A stretch of 64,000 nt of DNA from Boesenbergia rotunda (GCA_024364735.1 JAGFNQ010010065.1:99131-163130), one strand, 5' to 3'. Positions 22,409 through 35,140 are shown, counted from the first letter of the stretch. Numbers and translations: made by a program. The notes: generated by a model from the letters alone, not told the origin.

Positions 22409-24092
22409 TCATCTACATATAAAGATGGTTTTTAAATTGGCTCCCCCTGGACTAAAGCCTCGACAAGGGTTAGGCAAGATGTGAATCTTGTCCTTGGGGA
22501 TCCAATACTGGTTTGGTCCAGCTTGTTTATTCAAACATAGCTTTGGGACCCATGCTTTGACTCGGATTCTAGGTTGGTTCAATACTGAATAATACGAGCG
22601 TTGCCTCGATTTGGTTCGATAGCCTAGTCCGGATCGATTGAGAATGAACCTCTGTTTTCCAAGAATCATGTCAAGACCCTTGAAACCCGAAGTGAATCGT
22701 TCTAAGGCAACTCTGAGTTCCTTGACTTGAGTTTTCAGGAGGGAATTCTCTTCCACAAGATTTTGAACTTGAGTTAAGTTTCCTTCTTGAACTGGTTCAG
22801 TCAAGGAACTCGAGTTGACTTCCTCCTTCAGGAGTTTGACTTCCTATCAGAGGGTTTCAACCCGGATGTTGGCTTTCACCAATTTACGAGATAAATAAGA
22901 AATTAAATCATATAATTCAGATTCTGGATTACCTCTTACCGTGATTTAATCATCCTCCGAGATTGAGAGTTTTTTGGTGCTGGCATCCTCGTCTGGATCC
23001 AATTCTGTTCCAGAGTCGATGTCCTCTGAGGTAGTCAAGGAAAGGAGATTCGAGTGAGGCGCTTCTTCTTCTTCTTCTTCTTCTTCTTCATAAGATGACT
23101 TTTCCCAGGTGGTTTGAAGAGCCTTCTTCTTTCGGGTCTTCTTGTTCTCCTTTAGGTTGGGGCACTCTGATCTGAAGTGTCCCTTCTTGTTGCACTCGTA
23201 GCAAGTGATATTGCCCTTGCTCTTCTAGCTTGTCGAGGGTTCCGCTGGATCTTTCTTTTTCTGTCTTGACTTCTTCTTGCTCATTTGGTTTTTGAGCTCC
23301 TTGTAGTAGTTGTGAGCTAGCCGGACCAGTTTGGGATGATCCCCTTCATTGTCGTCAGATTCCGAGTTTGAGTCCGGCTCGGGTACTGGTTAACTCTTCT
23401 TTTTCTAAGTTCTTCCTTGCGTTTTACCTACAACAAACGCCATACCCTTCTCGACCAATATAGTATTAGTCTTTTCATGTAATTATAACTTAGAAAACAA
23501 TTCATCTAATTTTATTTCATATAGATTCCTGGAAACCTTGTAGGCATCCACCATAGATGCCCACAGTGAGTTTCTCGGGAATGAGTTTAAGGCATACCTG
23601 ATTAGGTCACGATTTTCGACCTTGTGACCTATAGCGTGCAACCCGTTTATCAGCTCTTGGATCCTTGCGTGGAGCTGTGTTGCAGTTTCCCCCGTCGTGC
23701 ATTTTTATCGTGTAGAGTTTGTTGAGCAACAGATCCCTTTTGTTGATTCGTGTGTCAAAAGTACCTTCGTGTAGCTCAATCAGCTTGTTCCAGAGCTCTT
23801 TTGCGCTGCTGAAGTGTTCGACGCAGTTCAACTCTTCTTTCGTCAGGCCGCATTGTAAGGTTTGGGTAGCTTTTGCATCTGCCTCGATCTTCTTCTTGAG
23901 TGGACCGTCCCACTCAGTGTAGTGTTGCACCACGCCTTGTGTATTTTTGGGTATCTCCAGTCCAGACTGGATGATAATCCACATGTCCACCTGAGTTTTC
24001 AGGTGGACCTCCATCCTACTCTTCTAGTAGGAGAAATCTTCTCCGCTGAAGAGAGGTGGTCTGGCGGTGTTGTACCCTTCTTGCATGACCAT
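22409..24092 (-). pseudogene. Copia-2 gag (SIRE-like), several breaks
   Basis: Structural protein. It begins MVMQEGYNTARPPLFSGEDF at 24092, with a TAG for an expected residue near 24025. Then TLQCGLTKEELN, AKELWNKLIELHEGT and LLLNKLYTIKMHDG. A run of G at about 23690, one base too long, shifts the frame. The zinc knuckle CYECNKKGHFRSEC lies at about 23166-23212, followed by an acidic stretch coded by a CTT/GAA microsatellite (23067-23092), and a coiled-coil-like segment with a C-terminal AWVPK/QYWIPKDK block in ORF 22804-22409. Not functional as it stands. Confidence 0.85.
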
Positions 24093-24303
24093 TTGAACTT
24101 TTACCTGAAAAATATTTATCACAAAGAAACTTGTTCCAAGACTTAGTCTTGGATTAGTAGTGCGGCAAGAAAAAAAATTGCAAAATGAAAAAAAATCGAG
24201 TAGTGTTGCATCAACCTCGATTAACTAGAGAAAAAAATATATTTAACATTCGAAAATTCGAAAAAAATGCTCAACTGGTGGTTGCACTAGATTTGAGCCA
24301 CCC

Positions 24304-24315
24304 ACTCTGATACCA
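24304..24315 (-). promoter_or_regulatory. Copia-2 primer-binding site (tRNA-iMet)
   Basis: The minus strand reads TGGTATCAGAGTGGG two bases after the end of the 5' LTR, complementary to the 3' end of initiator tRNA-Met, as in most plant copia elements. Confidence 0.9.
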
Positions 24316-24317
24316 CT

Positions 24318-25484
24318 TGTGGGATCGGTTTGAATCGATAGGGGGGGTGAATATCGATCGATAATTTTTCGAAAAACTTAGAGTAATTGTGCAGTGGAAA
24401 AGCAAACAACGCTAACACGTTTGTTTTTACTTGGTTCGGAGTCGCAGTCGGCTACTAATCCAAGGCCCACGGTCCTTGACCGTTTACAATGGGCAATTCT
24501 ATATTGCGTAAAATTGTTACAACTTGAGTACAAATATAGAATTTAAAATACAGCACTTAAACAAAAATTATACCGATGACCGGAAGATTAGAATGTCGGA
24601 GCCGCGGGTCATCGTTGGCGCTTGAGTCTTGAGCACGGAGCGTTTGGAGTAAAGCGCTTGAAGAAATGCGTAGAAAGAAGTTGTGTCTAAAGCCAAGAGG
24701 GTGAACCCCTTTATATAGCAGTCACTGGGGCGCCTGTGTTGAAGGGGGTGGCCCATTCTGCGCGAAACTCAATCCGCAGACTTGGCCAGTGCTTATCCCC
24801 TCAACTGGGGCACCTGAGCTGACTGGGGCGCTTGTATGAACACAGGAGCCTCACTTGATGATGTGGCAGCTTGCTTCGAGTGGCTTGGAATCAACCCTGT
24901 CTGGGGCGCCTGTATCAACACAGGCGCCTGGGAGCAGAAACCTCTATCCCTTCATTCCTGCAACCAGGGTTAGTTCCAAAATACAAATAACATATAAATG
25001 ATATGAATTTAAGCATGATTAACAGCCTGAGCTATCTTGGTTCTAACTTTGGGCTTCCGAAATGGAACCCTAGGTCGAACCGACGCCTAATGTTCCCTCC
25101 TACGGGAAACGCGTCCTCACCTACTCCTCTCAGGAGAGTTTACCTTTTTACCAATCGATTCTCCGGTTGGACTTTTGCCCAATCCCTCGGATCAGGTCTT
25201 CGTGCCCAGTCCACGACCAGGACTTATTGCCCAGCTTCACTCACCAGGTCTTCGGTGCCCAGTCCACGACCAGGACTTATTGCCCAACCTTTTGTCAGGA
25301 CTTAGGTGCCCAGCCCGCGGCCAAGACTTAGTGCCCAATTCAGAACCAGGACTTCGTGCCTAGTGTACCTAGGACTTTTCCTACACACTCGAGTAGTATT
25401 GTTAGATCACAATAAAACCTTAACTTCTGAACCCTTTGCCATTATCAAAACATAGGTTTGACTTTGGTGCTTCCGACACCAACA
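24318..25484 (-). mobile_element. Copia-2 5' LTR (1167 bp)
   Basis: Reads TGTTGGTGTCGGAAGC ... CCGATCCCACA on the minus strand. It contains a TATA region tttatatagc at 24711-24720, GGCGCC-type palindromic words at 24728-24935 (including an inverted pair GGCGCCTGT ... ACAGGCGCC near 24903-24930), and a minisatellite of cca-ggactt-tgccca units at 25175-25385. The ggggggtgaata tract lies next to the PBS end. The right flank atccc resembles ctccc at the left end. Confidence 0.92.
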
Positions 25485-25499
25485 ATCCCAACACGAGAA

Positions 25500-26647
25500 C
25501 CATCAAATCAACCTAAACTACATGCCGTCGCCTGGAGGAGGAGGAGGAGGAGGAGGAGGAGGAGGGGCCTAATGCATGAGGTTCCAGTTTTGCATCATCG
25601 CATATATCTCTTCCTTTCTCTCCTAGAACCCCTGAAACTGCCCTGTGAGGTCGTAAAATGCTCCCTGAATATCAATCTGGCACTGCTGAATGTCCACCTG
25701 CCGCTGCTGAAATGTGTGAAAGTCCTCCCGGAGGTCGTGCACCTATACCTCCAGCCTGGAGAACCGCTCCTCTGAAATTCCTGCAGTAGCAGCCTCCTCA
25801 TCGTCATCTGACCTAGAAGAAGCAGGACGTTGTCGCCAAATCATCTCTCCCTGCCGACACTCAATCCCTGCTAGGGAGAGCTGCCTAGAGCTGATCTGGT
25901 CATAATCTTTAGACAAAGTATGCTTTTGACCCCTAGTGGTGATGATCCCTTTGGATTTGAAAAACTCGGTCAAAATATGGCAAAAGGGCATGTAAAGTTT
26001 CCTATTGACACCATGGGAGAAATGGACAATGAATGTAAAAATATTCAATGCAATGTTAATGTCTAACCTTCTCTCTAGGGCATATATCATCACCAAGTGG
26101 GGAAGTTGAATCTTCGACCGCCCCTTGGTGATAATCGGTAAGATGTAATCTAAAATAACTTTATACAACACATTGCTACCCGGACTCATGCGCTTAGCCT
26201 CAAAAATACGCTCTAGAGGAGGTATATGTCATTCAAAATAATGCTGGTGGATTTGATCAATAGTAACATTGGGGAAGGTGAAGGGCTCGATAACTTTTGG
26301 GAAACAAGTAAATACACTATTGGACTCCCTACATCCTAAAAACTCTCCTAACTTTGCTAGTGAAAAGGGAATGGTAACACCTGCTACCAAATACTCATAA
26401 GTCCTGTCATCGGGACTAATGCACATGTCAACATTGACTTAGTGTTGACAATAGACCACCTGCTCTAGCCTAAAGTAGGTGATCATCTCTACGATATGGG
26501 GGCATTCTCTTGATAATTCATTCGGTTAAGATACCGATAATTCATTACTACAAACTCAGTGTTTTCAAATCTCTATCGGCATTCCTCGGGACGGAACCGA
26601 GGTGCCTCAGGATCTACATGATCTTGTTGAGATGATCCCTCACCCAT
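25500..26647 (-). pseudogene. Plant-transposon-protein (PTP) ORF of copia-3, broken
   Basis: A retroelement-borne plant ORF of unknown function. It starts MGEGSSQQDHVDPEAPRFRP at 26647; after stops it continues FENTEFVVMNYRYLNR, then YEYLVAGVTIPFSLAKLGEF (ORF 26426-26229) and ILPIITKGRSKIQLPHLVMI ... LYMPFCHILTEFFKSKGI (ORF 26189-25743), ending in a Gln-rich helix. The layout (ILP, leucine-rich helix, LPYG-like step, LT.F...G) resembles the putative plant transposon protein domain (PF20167, recalled, not searched). It lies 3' of gag where pol would be, on the same strand. At the end a (GGA)n microsatellite occurs at 25535-25565. Confidence 0.62.
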
Positions 26648-27599
26648 TCTCCTTTTTTATGCAACTCTAAAATGTAAAATACCCATGCATGTACCAAAAA
26701 TCACCCCACAAAGAAGGAAAACAAGGAAAACATGCAAAATGAGACAAGTTAGTCACAACTCATGAACTAAATGTGAAAAATAAACTACTCAAGTATTTAC
26801 CGTTTTCCCGGACGTTGCATTATGAATATTGATGGATATTGACTTGAAAAGAGAGGTTTTTTCAACCCTAGACTTAGATCTGAGGTAGAGGAAGGCTAGG
26901 AAGGTGATCATAGGGCTAGGAAGGTGATCATAGGGTTTTAGGAAAGCTCAGAGCAAGAGGGGAGGTTGAGGAAGACAAGAGCTCACAGGGAGTGGCACGA
27001 AAACCCTAGGTTCGACCACCCCCCGTGCGACTTTTCTTTTTAAAACCCTCGCCGATCAGTCGACTGCCCCAGTGGTAGTCGACTGAGAAATCGAACAGAA
27101 AGATCATTCGACTGTCCCAGGGACAGTAGACTGGTATTTTTGAATCCTTAGTTTCTGATTTGCACTAGACCAGTCGACTGATTCTGAACCAGTCGACTGA
27201 TACCCCAATTTTAACTTTTCAGTCCTAATTTCATAAATACATAATTAATTCCACAAAACTCCAAAAATATGAAATTTGGTGGAGAGATTTGTGGGACCTA
27301 TGTCTACTTGAGAAAAATATGATCTCAAATAAATCTATCCCCAATCCCATGATTGACACAAAATTCAAACCTATCTAATTTGTTCAAATTATCCTTGGCC
27401 CAAAGTCCTAGTTTTGATCTCTTCTTGATAGGTCTTCTCATTCTCAACCTCAATCCATCCCTAGCATTGATTTATGTGGCATCTAGACATTGAAACTCAA
27501 ATTTTATGCAATATAGTCTCATTTTCATGCTTTCATCCATAAAACCCCCTTTTTAATGTGCAACTCCCTAGGATTAAGACTCACACTAGTCTTCCAAAC
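26648..27599 (-). other. Copia-3 internal noncoding region with paired palindromes
   Basis: No pol motif is visible here. It holds three paired-palindrome words (starts 27057/27076, 27105/27124, 27171/27190) and a 21-bp tandem duplication (gctaggaaggtgatcatagg, twice, about 26889-26930). This is the expected site of protease-integrase-RT in a complete element, so pol was lost or never present. Confidence 0.65.
27057..27199. repeat. Paired GTCGAC palindromes (three pairs, 19-bp spacing)
   Basis: Ten-base words at 27057 (cagtcgactg) and 27076 (tagtcgactg); 27105 (cattcgactg) and 27124 (cagtagactg); 27171 and 27190 (both cagtcgactg). Each pair is offset by exactly 19 bases although the spacers differ. 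The spacer tccc-a-ggga of the second pair is itself palindromic. Confidence 0.9.
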
Positions 27600-28171
27600 C
27601 CTTTGGCACATTTCACAATCCATCTAATCTCCTAGGAGAAATCCACCCGAGATCCATTGCCCATGGATCCCAATTTGACTCCTAAAGCTCTCCCTTGAGC
27701 TCTTAGCCTTAGTCACCTCCCTAGGTGACTCATCTACAAAGGCAAGACCACATCGGTGTACTTCCGGTGCTTCTTGACTTACCACCCTTGCTTCCTTAAC
27801 TTTCCACACCTTGTCCTTCGTTAACTTTTTCTTTTCCCTTTAAATGACTTTTCCTTGCCATTTTTGGTCTTCCCTTTGCTGTAATCATATGACATCCATG
27901 CATATGATTTTTCCTTAGCATTTGATCTAATAGGTCTATATCCTAGACCCGGTCTACCATGGTCATGGTTTTGCCTTCTTGACACCATGCCTAAGCCCCT
28001 AGATCCACAAGTGAGCCTATCTAGGGGTTTCTCCAATTTTTCAAGCCTTGCTCTCAAGGCTTGATTTTTCCTTTCTAAGTTCTTCTCCTTAGTATCCCCA
28101 TGTCCACTTTGGACATTCTTAGATCTACCACTTTGTCTAGGCATGTGTCTCTCTTTCTTAGGGTTAATGCC
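27600..28171 (-). pseudogene. Copia-3 gag, C-terminal portion
   Basis: ORF 28144-27821 (QALRARLEKLEKPLDRLTCG, GRPGLGYRPIRSN) is the coiled-coil plus GLGY block found at the C-terminus of SIRE-type gag. ORF 27809-27624 continues it with weaker similarity. The upstream end INPKKERH at 28171 can be read in frame from ...HIRCFT at 42117, on the other side of the 14-kb compound insertion. Confidence 0.7.
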
Positions 28172-30276
28172 TGTTAGTGATATGAGAGAAGTGTCCTAAG
28201 GCAATCGCCTTATGATTGTAATCATTTATTTTAATAAATGAATATTCACTATTTGAGTATACATGTTTGTGTATTTGATTGAGATCTTAAACTCATTTAC
28301 TTAAAGTCCGCAATACAATTCACAGCATGAGAGAATTTGTGATGAATTCACAACTAGTGATTATCTCTACATGTGCAATTGTGAAGTATTGAAATTGTCC
28401 CTAGTCGATGAATTGATAAATACGGACACTATCAATTCTGTTGAGACTAGCATGTGTTATTCTCTAATCAGCTGATTCGCACTGGCTGGTGACATTGAGA
28501 TGTCCGGAGATAAACATGAATGCTAATTAAGGGAACTAGTTCATTGGAGTGACTGGCTGTAAAACTTCATATGGTAGTCTACATATAGATATGTCAGTGA
28601 AGTTCTTACTGCAGCTTAAGTGCGATGTTCCTTTGACTTGCGGTGTTCAAGTCATCTTGGTCATGGAGACTTATACTTTGACATCTTAAGCAAGCATCTC
28701 CAAGGAGGTGTGGACCCAGGATGATTGGGTATAAGACGAAGTGCCCGAAGATGTTTGAACAGCCTACAAAGGATTCACCACTCCTTGCGAGGAGATGTAT
28801 ACCCGAGGCCTATCGTCGGATTGTTACTCAAAGCCTCTGGCCAGAGCATGACAAGTTCAGAGTATGAATCTCTTAAATACATGAGAGTAATTAGAATCCG
28901 TAGGATGAGAAAATGTTACTTGGGCTAGGTGTGACGTAGTCAGCCTAGTGGGCACTGACACACATAGACCATGTTCTGAACCAAGTGGGTATAAGATAGT
29001 GAAGGGAATGGGGCACGATTCATTATAGCTGCTGAAGGGTTTCAGAATTGTTTCTGAGGTCAACCGTTGATCTTTCGATTAATTGGGGATCATGATGTAC
29101 TACTAGGTGCCACTCGTGATCGTTGTATAATTGATTAATTATAGACGACCAACATAAATCGAAAGCCTATTTAGTCACACGCACTACGAGTAATCCGAGG
29201 GATTTAAAACGAGTTGAAAATTAGATTTTCCAATCAAGAGAGATTAGGTTTGGTTGAGCCAAACGATAAGTCGAATCTGAATTTTTCAGAGACGCATCGG
29301 AAGCGTAAAATGGCTAAGTCTTTTGAAGACTTAATAGATGAATTAAATAAGTTTAATTCATTGGGGCGTGGCTTGGATGGGCCGGCCAAATATGGCCTCC
29401 ATCCTCTTTGCTTGGCCGGCCACAACAAAGGGAGAGAACCAAGTTTTTCATCAATTTATAAAATAAACCAAGTGTGGTTTGTTTTATAATAAACCAAGGT
29501 TTGGTTTATTTCTTCATGGAAATTAAAATGAACCATGGATTAGTTTATTTTATAAAATCAATCATGGATTGATTTACCATGATAAGGAAATTTATTCCAT
29601 AAAAGAGAAGAGACATGATTGATTTTTATCATGAATTAAAATATGATTTTAACCATGATATAAAATCAAACTTGGCAAGATGGAATAAGTTATTCCATAT
29701 TTGAGAGGCTTGATGGTTGAGAGGCTACTATATAAAGGACCCAAGGCAAGACATGGAAGATAATCGAAGAGATGAAGGCATAGGCTCTCTCCCTCTCTTT
29801 CTCTGCTTCTCTTCTCCCCTTCTTGCCATGCGCCAACCATCCCCAAGAAGGAGCATCAAGCCGGCCGCCCCTGCCCTTTCCCTGCCGGCCATCCTTTTGT
29901 GGTTAGTCTTTCGACTTCTCTCTTGGTTTTTCTTGTCGCGTTCTCGGAGAATCTAGTAGTTCTCGAGAACATGAAACTCGTGGCTTTGCGAAGTCATCCC
30001 GAAGATACTCGGCGTGGACGCGAATAGAGGCGGAGCTTCAAAGGGACGCTTACAGTTGGATCTCGTCCCTTCCTTCGAGTTACACGAGGTAATATTTAAA
30101 TTAGTTTACGTTTCTGCAAAATTTTAAATATATGATCATGTCTACACAAGATAAAATTGCATGCTTAGATGTGTGGTTAAATAATCTGAGAAATTATTTA
30201 TGTTAAACCTTCCGCTGCACGTAATTAATTTTAAAATTACGAACCCACATCTATGTCAATATGCACCCGGTCCCAA
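28172..30276 (+). mobile_element. Element A 5' LTR (2105 bp)
   Basis: Starts tgttagtgatatgag and ends cccggtcccaaca, directly followed by a primer-binding site, which fixes strand and right end. Partial copies occur at 31931-33313 (same strand) and 33314-35140 (inverted). TATA candidate ctatataaagg near 29728. No coding capacity; the ORFs here also appear in the copies but show no motif. Ty1/copia Angela-like size and PBS (inference). Confidence 0.86.
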
Positions 30277-31930
30277 CAGTGGTATCAGAGCTAGGTTTGT
30301 GTTCAACATAATCATATAATTATTTTTGCGGAAAACTTTATCATGATCTCAATTTTGGAAAATTTTTCAATTATGGAAACTTTTCAATTATGGTGAATTT
30401 TCGATTTAGGAATTTCAAAGTTTGAAAATCCTCATGAAATTTCTCAAACTTTTGAAATATCTCTGTTTCTGAAATTTTATGATAATTGTGAAAACTTACC
30501 ATTTTTGGAAACTTTCCAATTTTGGAAATTTTTATTTTTGGAAATTTTCCAATTTTGGAAATACGTAAGTTTTCTTTGTACCAGAAACTTACAATTATTC
30601 TGAAAACCTTTTATTTTCGAAAACTTTCCATTTATGGAAAGCTCGCAATTTTGGGCACTTTCTTTCAAGAAAGTCTAGACAAATTTTGGGAGTATTAATT
30701 AGCATTTAAATTTATAATTAGAAATTAAATTATTTACAAAATTCTTTATTTTGGATTGAGCCTCGGGGAGCCGTCCAAATTAAGTTATTGATATTAATTT
30801 TCCATAAATAAAAAATGTTATCAAATTTTGGAATTTTTTGAGGTGATTCTCAAACGATAATTTCCTTATTTGATTTATGAGGTGATGCTCTTACATATTA
30901 TTGTCTCCAAAATTAATTAGGAAAATTATTTCCTATAGAGTATATTTCCTTAAATAAGATTTTCATGAAAATAATATGTGGTTGAATTAAGAAAATCCGT
31001 CTCTTAATTTAATAAGATTTGATTTAGAAAAATCAAAGTCTTAAACATATTAATTCCGAAATTGATTATGATAATTTAGGAAATTGTTTCCCAAAAATAA
31101 TTCCTTGAATAAAGTATGAAATTAAAATTAGGAAATCCGGTTCTTAATTCAATTAATGAGACTTGATAAATTAAGTCACATACATACTTTATTAAGGAAA
31201 TCGTTAGAACATGACATAATTACATGTCATGAATGTGCATAAAAGAAAAAGATGAGACCCAAAACCCCTTACAAAATATTAAGGCCAACACCTTCCATTA
31301 ATATGGTTAGAACCGGAGTTTTGTTTCTCGTTTGGGTTGATGGACACATCCATGCCCGGCTTGAACCTCAACATGTTCAAACCATGGAATTAGTTTATGA
31401 TTAATATAGTTGGAGTCAGAGATCAATCATTAGTTTTGGTTGTTGGACACATCCAAGCCTGACTAAACGGTTGAATGAGCTCCAACCATGTTAAAATTAT
31501 TTCTTGATTAATGGGTCAGCCTTAAGCTTGGAGCATCGATTTGTTGTGCCACAGCCAAGGTCGATGTAAAGAGAGGTGTAGTTGGGTGATATGTATATTG
31601 TTGCATACTTGTTAATGAGTTAACAACCCAATGATTTATGCAAATATTCAATTAGTTGATAGCATAATGTGATAGTTACATATGTATAATATGTAATCGG
31701 TATAATTACCTACCTTCATAGCTAAGAATAACTTGATGGACTCTAGCCATGGTTGTTCTTATCTATGGTTGGATATCAACCTATTTGGAGATGTTCCTAC
31801 GATCTCCCGAATTGATAAAAAGGGTTATTCAATTCGAAAAATAAATAGGATTTAATTAATGTATATTGATGCAAAAGGATATCAATTCTGTTGATATCAA
31901 TTCTGTTGATATTGATGTTGTTGATATTGA
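30277..31930 (+). other. Element A PBS and noncoding internal region
   Basis: TGGTATCAGAGCTAGG at 30278-30293 is a textbook initiator-Met primer-binding site. The rest is AT-rich: a degenerate array of tttggaaatttt words at 30340-30660, then sequence with repeated 'ggacacatcca' blocks at 31340-31460, and no gag or pol. It ends in a short gttgatatcaattct microsatellite (31876-31930) at the junction with the next LTR copy. The element is non-autonomous or lost its coding part by rearrangement. Confidence 0.75.
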
Positions 31931-33313
31931 TGTGAAGTATTGAAATTGTCCCTAGTCGATGAATTGATAAATACGGACACTATCAATTCTGTTGAGACTA
32001 GCATGTGTTATTCTCTAATCAGCTGATTCGCACTGGCTGGTGACATTGAGATGTCCGGAGATAAACATGAATGCTAATTAAGGGAACTAGTTCATTGGAG
32101 TGACTGGCTGTAAAACTTCATATGGTAGTCTACATATAGATATGTCAGTGAAGTTCTTACTGCAGCTTAAGTGCGATGTTCCTTTGACTTGCGGTGTTCA
32201 AGTCATCTTGGTCATGGAGACTTATACTTTGACATCTTAAGCAAGCATCTCCAAGGAGGTGTGGACCCAGGATGATTGGGTATAAGACGAAGTGCCCGAA
32301 GATGTTTGAACAGCCTACAAAGGATTCACCACTCCTTGCGAGGAGATGTATACCCGAGGCCTATCGTCGGATTGTTACTCAAAGCCTCTGGCCAGAGCAT
32401 GACATGTTCAGAGTATGAATCTCTTAAATACATGAGAGTAATTAGAATCCGTAGGACGAGAAAACGTTACTTGGGCTAGGTGTGACGTAGTCAGCCTAGT
32501 GGGGACTGACACACATAGACCATGTCCTGAACCAAGTGGGTATAAGATGGTGAAGGGAATGGGGCACGATTCATTATAGCTGCTGAAGGGTTTCAGAATT
32601 GTTTCTGAGGTCAACCGTTGATCATTCAATTAATTGGGGATCATGATGTACTACTAGGTGCCACTCATGATCGTTCTATAATTCATTAATTATAGACGGC
32701 CAACATAAATCGAAAGCCTATTTAGTCACACGCACTACGAGTAATCCGAGGGATTTAAAATGAGTTGAAAATTGAATTTTCCAATCAAGAGAGATTAGGT
32801 TTGGTTGAGCCAAACGATAAGTCGAATCTGAATTTTTCAGAGACGCATCGGAAGCATAAAATGGCTAAGTCTTTTGAAGACTTAATAGATGAATTAAATA
32901 AGTTTAATTCATTGGGGCGTGGCTTGGATGGGCCGACCAAAGAGGGCCTCCATCCTCTTTGCTTGGCCGGCCACAACAGAGGGAGAGAACCAAGTTTTGG
33001 ATCAATTTATAAAATAAACCAAGTGTGGTTTGTTTTATAATAAACCAAGGTTTGGTTTATTTCTTCATGAAAATTAAAATGAACCATGAATTGGTTTATT
33101 TTATAAAATCAATCATGGATTGATTTACCATGATAAGGAAATTTATTCCATAAAAGAGAAAAGACTTGATTGATTTTTATCATGAATTAAAATATGATTT
33201 TAACCATGATATAAAATCAAACTTGGCAAGATGGAATAAGTTATTCCATATTTGAGAGGCTACTATATAAAGGACCCAAGGCAAGGCTTGGAAGATAATC
33301 AAAGAGATGAAGG
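31931..33313 (+). mobile_element. Element A second LTR copy, truncated at both ends
   Basis: Aligns to 28380-29775 almost base for base (same direction) with scattered changes and one ~20-bp deletion near 33252. It lacks the first ~210 and the last ~500 bases of the LTR. It ends at gatgaagg, where the inverted copy begins. Confidence 0.9.
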
Positions 33314-35140
33314 TGTTGGGACCGGGTGCATGTTGACAAGGATACGGGTTCGTAAAATTTTAGATTTTTACGTGCAGCGGAAGAATTAGCATAAAATAAT
33401 TTCTCAAATTATTTTAACCACGTATCTAGCATGCAACCTTATGATGTGTGGACATGATCATAAATTAAAACTTTGCGGAAAAGTAAACTAATTTACTTTG
33501 TACCTCTCGTAACTCGAAGAAAGGGACGAGATCCAACCGTAGCGTCCCTTGGAAGCTCCGCCTCTATTCGCGTCCACGCCGAGTTATCTTCGGGATGACT
33601 TCGCAAAGTCACGAGTTTTGTGCCGACGAGAACTACTAGATTCTCGGAAGGCACAACTAGAAGAACAAGAGAAAAGAATGGAAACTAACCACCAAGAAAC
33701 GGAATCTAAATTCCGTTAAGGGAAGGAAGGAGACGCGATCCGCTTCTTCTTCTTCGGGGTCTCCTTGGTGGATGAAGCTCACACCCACCTTGGGATTTGC
33801 GCCGGCCCTAGGGGAGGAGAGAGAGCCGGCCCTAGAGAGAGAGGGGCGCTCGCCCTAGAGAGAGAGAGAGGCGTGTAGAGAGAGAAAGAGAGGGAGCAAC
33901 TAATCTCTTGATTAATTGATTGGGAATTCAAGGCTTGCCTTTGGTTCCTTATATAGTAGCTTCTCTCTTGCCAAGTCTCCTCTTTAACGGAATTTTTCAT
34001 AAGAAATTTATCCTATAAATTCTCTTATTAATTATTCCGTTTAAGCCAAGTTTTATTATAACTAACTTTATAATAAAACATATACCTTCTCTCCTTTTAT
34101 TATGGAATAAATTTTATAAGAAATTTATAAGTTTTCTTATTATGGAAAAATCAATTCATAATTGATTTTATAAAATTAAAATAAACCATTCCATGGGTCG
34201 TTTTAATTTCCATAAAAATAGAATAAATTTCTATAAATTTATTTATATAAATTTCTTTATACAAATTTATTTATCCATAATTTATAAAACAAATCGCGCT
34301 AGATTTATTTTATTAATTAAACCAAATAAATTGGCTTCTCCCCTTTGATGTGGCCGGCCAACCCAAAGAGGGTTAGCCCCCTCTTTGGCCGGCCAAACCG
34401 AGCCGAACCTATCGCGAATTAAACACATTTAATTCGCCCAATAAGCCTTCAAAAGACTTAGTCATTTTAAGCTTCTGTTGCGCCTCTGATTAACTCAGAT
34501 TCGACTTATTTCTCTTGATCGGAAAATCCAATTTTCAACTCGTTTTAAATCCCTCAAATTACTCGTAGTGCGTGTGACTAAATAGGCTTTCGATTTATGT
34601 TGGCCGTCTATAATCAACCAATTATAGAACGATCATGAGTGGCACCTAGTAGTACATCATGACCCCCAATTAATCGAAAGATCAACGGTTGACCTCAGAA
34701 GTAATTCTGAAACCCTTCAGCAGCTCTAATAAATCGTGCCCCATTCCCTTCACCATCTTATACCCACTTGGTTCAGGACATGGTCTGTTTATGTCAGTCC
34801 CCACTAGACTGACTACATCACACCTAGCCCAAGTAGTGTCTTTCTCGTCCTTTGGATTTCTAATTACTCTCATGTATTTAAGAGACTCATACTCTAAACA
34901 TGATATGCTCTGGCCAGAGGCTTTGAGTAACAATCCGACGATAGGCCTGGGTATACATCTCCTCGCAAGGAGTGGTGAATCCTTTGTAGGCTGTTCAAAC
35001 ATCTTCGGGCACTTCGGCTTATACCCAATCATCCTGGGTCCACACCTCCTTGGAGATGCTTGCTTAAGATGTTAAAGTATAAGTCTCCATGACCAAGATG
35101 ACTTGAACATCGCAAGTCAAAGGAACATCGCACTTAAGCT
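33314..35140 (-). mobile_element. Inverted, more diverged copy of the element A LTR
   Basis: Begins tgttgggaccgggtgcat, the reverse complement of the element A LTR end, and continues through to the reverse complement of the region near 28606, where it stops at gctgca and gypsy coding sequence starts. Divergence from 28172-30276 is clearly greater than that of the 31931 copy, and the UTR part (33700-33900) differs. With 31931-33313 it forms a head-to-head inverted repeat with arms over 1 kb. Confidence 0.88.

Noticed and set aside
28725..28928. ORF conserved in two places (also 32276-32479)
   Set aside because: Conserved only because both are LTR copies of element A; no coding signature, and the inverted copy breaks it.
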